Assembly (NCBI RefSeq): GCF_000208925.1
Contig: NW_001914909.1
Coordinates: 67,843 to 78,698 of the forward strand
Direction of reading: 5' to 3'
Origin: Entamoeba histolytica HM-1:IMSS
Taxonomy: Eukaryota > Evosea > Mastigamoebida > Endamoebidae
Length of the DNA: 10,856 nucleotides
The notes beneath the pieces are model-generated. The model had not been told where the DNA came from. It worked only from the letters and a program-made list of their open reading frames with translations, and ran no database searches. A program made the translations under genes and the position numbers. Below are positions 7,516 to 10,856 of this stretch, in pieces (the first letter of the stretch is position 1; each line of letters opens with the position of its first letter).

Positions 7516-8451
7516 CTAATTTAAAGGAGAGTTTATTGGACTTATTGAATCTGCAGGTGGTGGCGATATCATCTTAATTATTTGTTCATCACTTTTAGTT
7601 TCACAGCAAGACTTGCATGGTTTCACTACATGGGTTGGATGTTCTGAGATATAGACTATTTGATTATCTCCAACGTCAGTGTTAATCCAACAATTAGCAC
7701 CAATACGCACATAACTTCCAACAACAATATTACCTAATAATTTTGCTCCTGTTCCTATAGTAACATAATCACCAACTGTTGGATGTCTTTTAGTTCCTCG
7801 CTTTAAAATACCACCTTCTTCTTGGAAATGCATTGCACCTAAAGTGACTGATTGATAAATTCTACACCATTCACCAATAATAGCTGTTTCTCCTATAACA
7901 ACACCAACACCATGATCTATAAAGAAATGTCCTTTGATAGATGCTCCTGGATGAATGTCTATTGCCGTGTATGAATGGACACTTTCCATCAATTCTCTGC
8001 AATACCAACGTTCACCACATTCATATAAAATATGTGCCACTCGATAAATTATTGTTGCTTGAAATCCTGGGTAACATCTTACAATTAGTGCAAGTCCTGG
8101 TGCAGCTGGATCTCCAGCATATGCAGCAATTAAATCAGTTTTTAAAGTTTCTCTTACAACAGGAAGTTTTTCTAACATTTTCATTACACATTGATGTGCA
8201 AATACATCATCATTATATCCTGCAATTGAAGATAAGATGTGGTCAACAAATTGTGTCAGTTCTAATGAGATATGAGCTTGTGAAATATGTCTATGATTCA
8301 TGAAAAAATCAGGAAAGAAGATTTTTTGTAGTTGTTGTAACTCAAAAAAAACTTCTTTTGGTGGATAGTCTCTTGAACTATGAAAAGCAATTATGTCATT
8401 AGTATATGACTCGTATAATTCTTTTGAAATTTTTGAAACAAGTAAATCCAT
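7516..8451 (-). CDS. Serine O-acetyltransferase
   Basis: Catalyses L-serine + acetyl-CoA to O-acetylserine + CoA, the step before cysteine synthase in cytosolic cysteine formation. Seen: 311 residues. An alpha-helical N-terminal half (1-160) includes AYAGDPAAPG at 111-119, matching the DPA motif of bacterial CysE. The left-handed beta-helix of hexapeptide repeats spans about 164-275. Likely catalytic residues are Asp165 and His167 in DIHPGA, Asp179-His180 in FIDHGVGVVIGE, and His223 in KRHPT. The loop GAMHFQEEGGILKRGTKRHP (205-224) is longer than in E. coli CysE. After the core comes CKSCC (279-283) and a Ser/Pro-rich tail ending SPLN. Bacterial and plant enzymes end in Ile, which inserts into cysteine synthase; here the last residue is Asn. 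That fits published work that Entamoeba serine acetyltransferases do not form the cysteine synthase complex and have tails blocking the usual hexamer. Entamoeba has several isoforms; I cannot say which this is. No introns. Confidence 0.97.
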   Translation of the reverse strand: MDLLVSKISKELYESYTNDIIAFHSSRDYPPKEVFFELQQLQKIFFPDFFMNHRHISQAHISLELTQFVDHILSSIAGYNDDVFAHQCVMKMLEKLPVVRETLKTDLIAAYAGDPAAPGLALIVRCYPGFQATIIYRVAHILYECGERWYCRELMESVHSYTAIDIHPGASIKGHFFIDHGVGVVIGETAIIGEWCRIYQSVTLGAMHFQEEGGILKRGTKRHPTVGDYVTIGTGAKLLGNIVVGSYVRIGANCWINTDVGDNQIVYISEHPTHVVKPCKSCCETKSDEQIIKMISPPPADSISPINSPLN

Positions 8452-8477
8452 GATTCAACTAATTCTTCAAATTTTTC

Positions 8478-8492
8478 AATTTAAAGTTCTTT
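8478..8492 (-). promoter_or_regulatory. Core promoter of serine acetyltransferase: GAAC-like element abutting TATA-like box
   Basis: On the minus strand AAAGAACT (8485-8492) matches the Entamoeba GAAC consensus AATGAACT at seven of eight bases and runs directly into CTTTAAATT (8478-8486), a TATA-like box 27-35 bp before the ATG. The distance implies a 5' UTR of only a few bases, which is normal for Entamoeba. Confidence 0.5.
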
Positions 8493-8739
8493 TTTCAATT
8501 TCAATCCTTCTTATCATATTTCTTTTGTGGTTATTAATTCTTTATTAATATTTTAAGAAGTATTGATTTGAACTAAAAAGGATTATTCCAAGAAATAAGG
8601 CAAGATAAATTCTATATTTTATAATATTTTAATTCATTATTTTAACTATTTATTTAAGTTTATTTTAAGCTTAATTTATTGAAAAAACAATGTTTATGAA
8701 TATCAAAAAAAAAAAATAGTTAATTCAATATTAATAAAT

Positions 8740-8886
8740 TTATCTTCTATTGCTAATAGCTCTGGTAAGAATAGTCCCATTAACATTATGATTTAATTTT
8801 TGAAATGTTTGGTTGTGATAGAAACATTTTCCGTAACATTCATCTTGTTCTTTATTATAACTTTTTAACTTCTTTATGTTATCTAT
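8740..8886 (-). pseudogene. Possible exon or relic of an unidentified gene
   Basis: Function not recognised. Reading leftwards, 48 codons are open from just after a TGA (8887-8889) to TAA (8740-8742), with no in-frame ATG. The peptide has a mixed, protein-like composition, including DECYGKCFYHNQTF and NGTILTRAISNRR, unlike the K/I/N-only frames of surrounding spacer DNA, and the DNA at 8755-8850 is less A/T-rich. It could be a last exon whose upstream part is lost or spliced, or a decayed gene. A second minus-strand frame over the same bases also looks partly protein-like, so the reading frame is uncertain. Confidence 0.25.
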
Positions 8887-8983
8887 TCAATTTTATTTTA
8901 TTTTTTTGATCAATTTAATACTTTCCGAAATTACTATTTTCTTATTTGAAATTATTACTGTAATTCTTTTCTTTATTATAACT
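8848..8983. repeat. 15-base direct repeat TTCTTTATTATAACT
   Basis: Exact copies at 8848-8862 and 8969-8983, 121 bp apart, each followed by a diverged continuation that again contains TTCTTTAT or TCTTTAT and ends ATTCAA. This suggests an old local duplication of about 35-40 bp at the edge of the pyrimidine-rich tract, but the low complexity weakens the case. Confidence 0.35.
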
Positions 8984-9886
8984 CTTATTTCTTTATTCAA
9001 GTATCATCCATTATATTGAATTGTTTATTTCATTTTTCATTTATTATTCTATTTCTTTGTTTTCTTTCTTATGTATTTATTTATAATTCTTCTTTTGGTC
9101 TTCTTTTATTCATTTCATCTTTTGTTTATTGTCTTCTTTTATTTTCCTTTATTTATTCATTTAACTTTCTATATTTTTATTTTATTTTGTATTAAAAACA
9201 ACATATTCCATATCATCATTTCTTTACATGTTTATATATTATTTCTTCATATTCTTTTTTTTCGACTCACGAATTATTCTCTTATTTTAACCACATTCCT
9301 TTTTAACATTTTCTATTTTTTTCATGATGTTATTTTTATTATCATTCTATTTAACTGGCATTTTCTCTTCTTTTTCTTCATCCTTCTTTTTATTAACTTT
9401 TTTCGTTATTCTTCTTTATAATATTTTTTACATATTCATCATTTTTTTGGATATCTTAGATAATTTTTCTCAAGTAATTTCTTTATATTTTTAGTTAAAT
9501 TACTTAAATAAAATAGTAAATATAATTTGTTATATCTCTTGGTTGGAAAAAAAAACAGTAATAAAAGTATTTTCCAAAAATACATATTCTAAATAAAGTT
9601 TGTTTAATCAAGAAACATAAAAAAGGTAAATAAATAATAAATTTATTATACTAAATTACTTTGTTCTTTAACAAAGATTCAGTACAAACTTTACAAAAAC
9701 TTATTTTTTCTTGATTGGTGGTAAGTTTTATAAAAATATATAATGAAAATGGATTAACTATAAATATCTAGAATACATTTTTAATTATATTAAATTTAAA
9801 AAGGATTTTTATTCAAAAGGAAGTTTTAAAATTATTCTAAACATATAAATCAATCTTCATATTGTTCTGTTATATTTACTAATGCC

Positions 9887-9916
9887 GTATTTAATCTAAG
9901 AAAAACTAAAAATTAA
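9887..9916 (+). promoter_or_regulatory. Core promoter of the KDTGF-repeat protein gene
   Basis: GTATTTAAT (9887-9895) differs at one base from the Entamoeba TATA-like consensus GTATTTAAA, and AAAAATTAA (about 9908-9916) resembles the initiator AAAAATTCA. The ATG is at 9921. This is the best core-promoter match in the window and supports expression of the downstream gene. Confidence 0.6.
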
Positions 9917-9920
9917 TTAA

Positions 9921-10313
9921 ATGAGTAAATTATTTGTTGAGTCATTAGATGAAGTCTCTTCAAAGAGCTTTGTTAATAACCTTAACAAAGCTAAGGATAG
10001 TAATTCTACAACAAGTAGCGTCGAGTTTGAGAAAGAATTTAAGGACGGTTCAATGTCTTCCCAAATTAAAGAAGAAGAAAGAAAACCAAAGAAGAGAGAT
10101 GATAATAATGAATATGAATATTATTATCTACTCCCTGATGGGAGTTTAGGAAAAGATACTGGGTTTGGTGTCTTCAAAGTCGAAGACAAACAAATTATTA
10201 AGGCAGAAATGCCGGTAAAGATTAAATCAAACTCCAGTCAAGGAGTTATAAAAGATACTGGTTTTGATTGGTATGTTAAAATAAAAGACTATTTAACCAA
10301 TACCAATGAATAA
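9921..10313 (+). CDS. Small charged orphan protein with two KDTGF motifs
   Basis: Not recognised. Seen: 130 residues, no signal peptide or membrane segment. Residues 1-62 are Ser-, Lys- and Glu-rich and look disordered, with a basic/acidic patch KEEERKPKKRDD at 50-61. Residues 63-130 are more structured-looking: EYEYYYLLPDGS (64-75), then KDTGF at 78-82 followed by a V-F-K-V strand, and KDTGF again at 111-115 followed by a W-Y-V-K-I strand. The two KDTGF blocks, 33 residues apart, suggest a duplicated beta unit. The gene has more G/C and more AAG Lys codons than the spacer around it, and a good core promoter, so I consider it real. Its 3' end converges with the phosphatase gene, 117 bp apart. 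No function is claimed. Confidence 0.8.
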   Translation: MSKLFVESLDEVSSKSFVNNLNKAKDSNSTTSSVEFEKEFKDGSMSSQIKEEERKPKKRDDNNEYEYYYLLPDGSLGKDTGFGVFKVEDKQIIKAEMPVKIKSNSSQGVIKDTGFDWYVKIKDYLTNTNE

Positions 10314-10430
10314 GCAATAAATTGGTTCCAAATATTTGAAATAATTTTGATTTTTTTTTATAAATTATCAATAAGAAAAAACTTTATTTAAATTAAACTA
10401 TTTGATTTAAGACAGCCACAGAGATTCTAT

Positions 10431-10856
10431 TCATGAAAATTGTTGAAAACATAACTCATTGTATGGGTATAATAAAACTGCCACAGCACCTAAGCACGGT
10501 TGTATTACTCCTTGAATACACACTTTATCACATGGTGCAGAATATAAAGTATATGCACCACCTTCACAAGTACAATGATCTTGAACATAACCATCTTGCA
10601 TTCCTCCTAACCTATAACGAACACGAATACAACGAGCTTCAGGAGATTCATGAGCACGGATAATAAACTTTAAATGGTTTTGTTGAAGAAATAAATTTGA
10701 TTGTTTTGACCCCCAAACAATCCCCACTCCTCTAAAATCATTTTTCTTAAAACCATCAGCAAGTTCAGGGTCTGACCATAATAGTTGGTTAAATAATGAT
10801 ATAGGATTATTTGAGTCTTCATCAATGAAACGATCAATACTATTAATTTCTTCAAT
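10431..10856 (-). CDS. PPP-family Ser/Thr protein phosphatase, C-terminal part (5' end outside window)
   Basis: Seen: one uninterrupted frame of 141 residues from the window edge to TGA at 10431-10433. It carries LLWSDPELADGF, RGVGIVWG, FIIRAHESPEAR and TLYSAPC in order. Family knowledge: LLWSDP, RGxG, RxHE (its His is a metal ligand) and SAPxY are the C-terminal motifs of metal-dependent PPP phosphatases (PP1/PP2A/PP5/PP7 superfamily), which remove phosphate from Ser/Thr residues. The HExPxAR sequence followed by a longer linker with GYxxDH before SAP resembles PP7-like enzymes as I remember them; this subfamily call is tentative. Odd: the usual SAPNYC or SAPDYP is SAPCDKVC here, lacking the Tyr, and the tail is unusually Cys-rich. 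The catalytic GDxHG, GDxVDRG and GNHE motifs lie outside the window, so activity cannot be judged. The visible frame is intact. Confidence 0.92.
   Translation of the reverse strand: MEEINSIDRFIDEDSNNPISLFNQLLWSDPELADGFKKNDFRGVGIVWGSKQSNLFLQQNHLKFIIRAHESPEARCIRVRYRLGGMQDGYVQDHCTCEGGAYTLYSAPCDKVCIQGVIQPCLGAVAVLLYPYNELCFQQFS

Larger units (their letters stand above)
8452..9920. other. Long intergenic region with a pyrimidine-biased tract, no convincing gene
   Basis: The segment near 8452-8500 is the serine acetyltransferase promoter. A coding-like island lies at 8740-8886 on the minus strand. From about 8840 to 9430 the + strand is about 80-87% C+T in the lines I counted (9061-9180 and 9361-9420). 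A 116-codon + frame at 9071-9421 is made of F, I, L and Y from this tract and is a composition artefact. From 9430 to 9880 the sequence is ordinary A/T-rich DNA. The final 40 bases are the promoter of the next gene. Confidence 0.55.

Noticed and set aside
7941..8303. 120-codon + strand frame
   Set aside because: It is the antisense shadow of the serine acetyltransferase gene, whose motifs are unmistakable on the other strand.
9071..9421. 116-codon + strand frame rich in F, I, L and Y
   Set aside because: It lies wholly in the pyrimidine-biased tract, where T-rich codons avoid stops. Its composition is extreme, there is no motif or loop structure, and no promoter fits.
10431..10855. Apparent split of the phosphatase into two minus-strand frames, suggesting a frameshift
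   Set aside because: Translating continuously from the window edge gives one open frame covering LLWSDP through the TGA. The apparent break comes only from picking an internal GTG as start and an unrelated overlapping frame.
1..10856. tRNA arrays, LINE/SINE elements, CRISPR arrays or other mobile-element signatures
   Set aside because: I saw no cloverleaf-like G/C-rich segments, no reverse transcriptase or transposase motifs, no terminal repeats with target duplications and no regular spaced repeats.

Overview
The window looks like nuclear DNA of an Entamoeba species, probably of the E. histolytica group. The DNA is very AT-rich, with short genes on both strands separated by 0.1-1.5 kb of almost pure A/T. 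One gene is best explained by a GTTTGT...TAG intron, the typical Entamoeba form. Several genes have a TATTTAAA-like box 30-45 bp before the ATG, implying very short 5' UTRs. The enzyme set also fits: a plant/bacterial-type serine acetyltransferase and the phosphorylated serine pathway. The genus call is inference from these traits, not from a database match.

Layout, left to right. Positions 1-220 (-): N-terminal part of phosphoserine aminotransferase, cut by the window edge. 221-1729: no gene; pyrimidine-rich on + near the start, with a repeated TAACTGACTAA motif. 1730-2232 (+): two-exon gene for a small four-helix membrane protein. 2330-3103 (-): Rad23-like ubiquitin shuttle (UBL, XPC-binding-like helices, UBA). 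4148-4519 (-): small protein with a helix-turn-helix-like C-terminal half. 4981-6120 (+): P5/PDIA6-like protein disulfide isomerase with one active CGHC domain. 6121-7515: no convincing gene. 7516-8451 (-): serine acetyltransferase. 8452-9920: no convincing gene, but a coding-like island (8740-8886, -) and a strongly pyrimidine-biased tract (about 8840-9430). 9921-10313 (+): small charged orphan protein with a repeated KDTGF motif. 10431-10856 (-): C-terminal part of a PPP-family Ser/Thr phosphatase, perhaps PP7-like.

Two genes belong to one metabolic line: phosphoserine aminotransferase helps make serine, and serine acetyltransferase activates serine for cysteine synthesis. They lie about 7 kb apart, each with its own promoter-like sequence, so this is loose linkage and not an operon. 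The disulfide isomerase acts in the ER. The others have no evident functional tie. I found no mobile element, CRISPR array, RNA gene or multi-gene system. The more interesting points are the intron-dependent membrane protein, the unusual C-terminus of the serine acetyltransferase, the reduced Rad23 architecture, the altered phosphatase signature and the unexplained sequence at 8740-9430.
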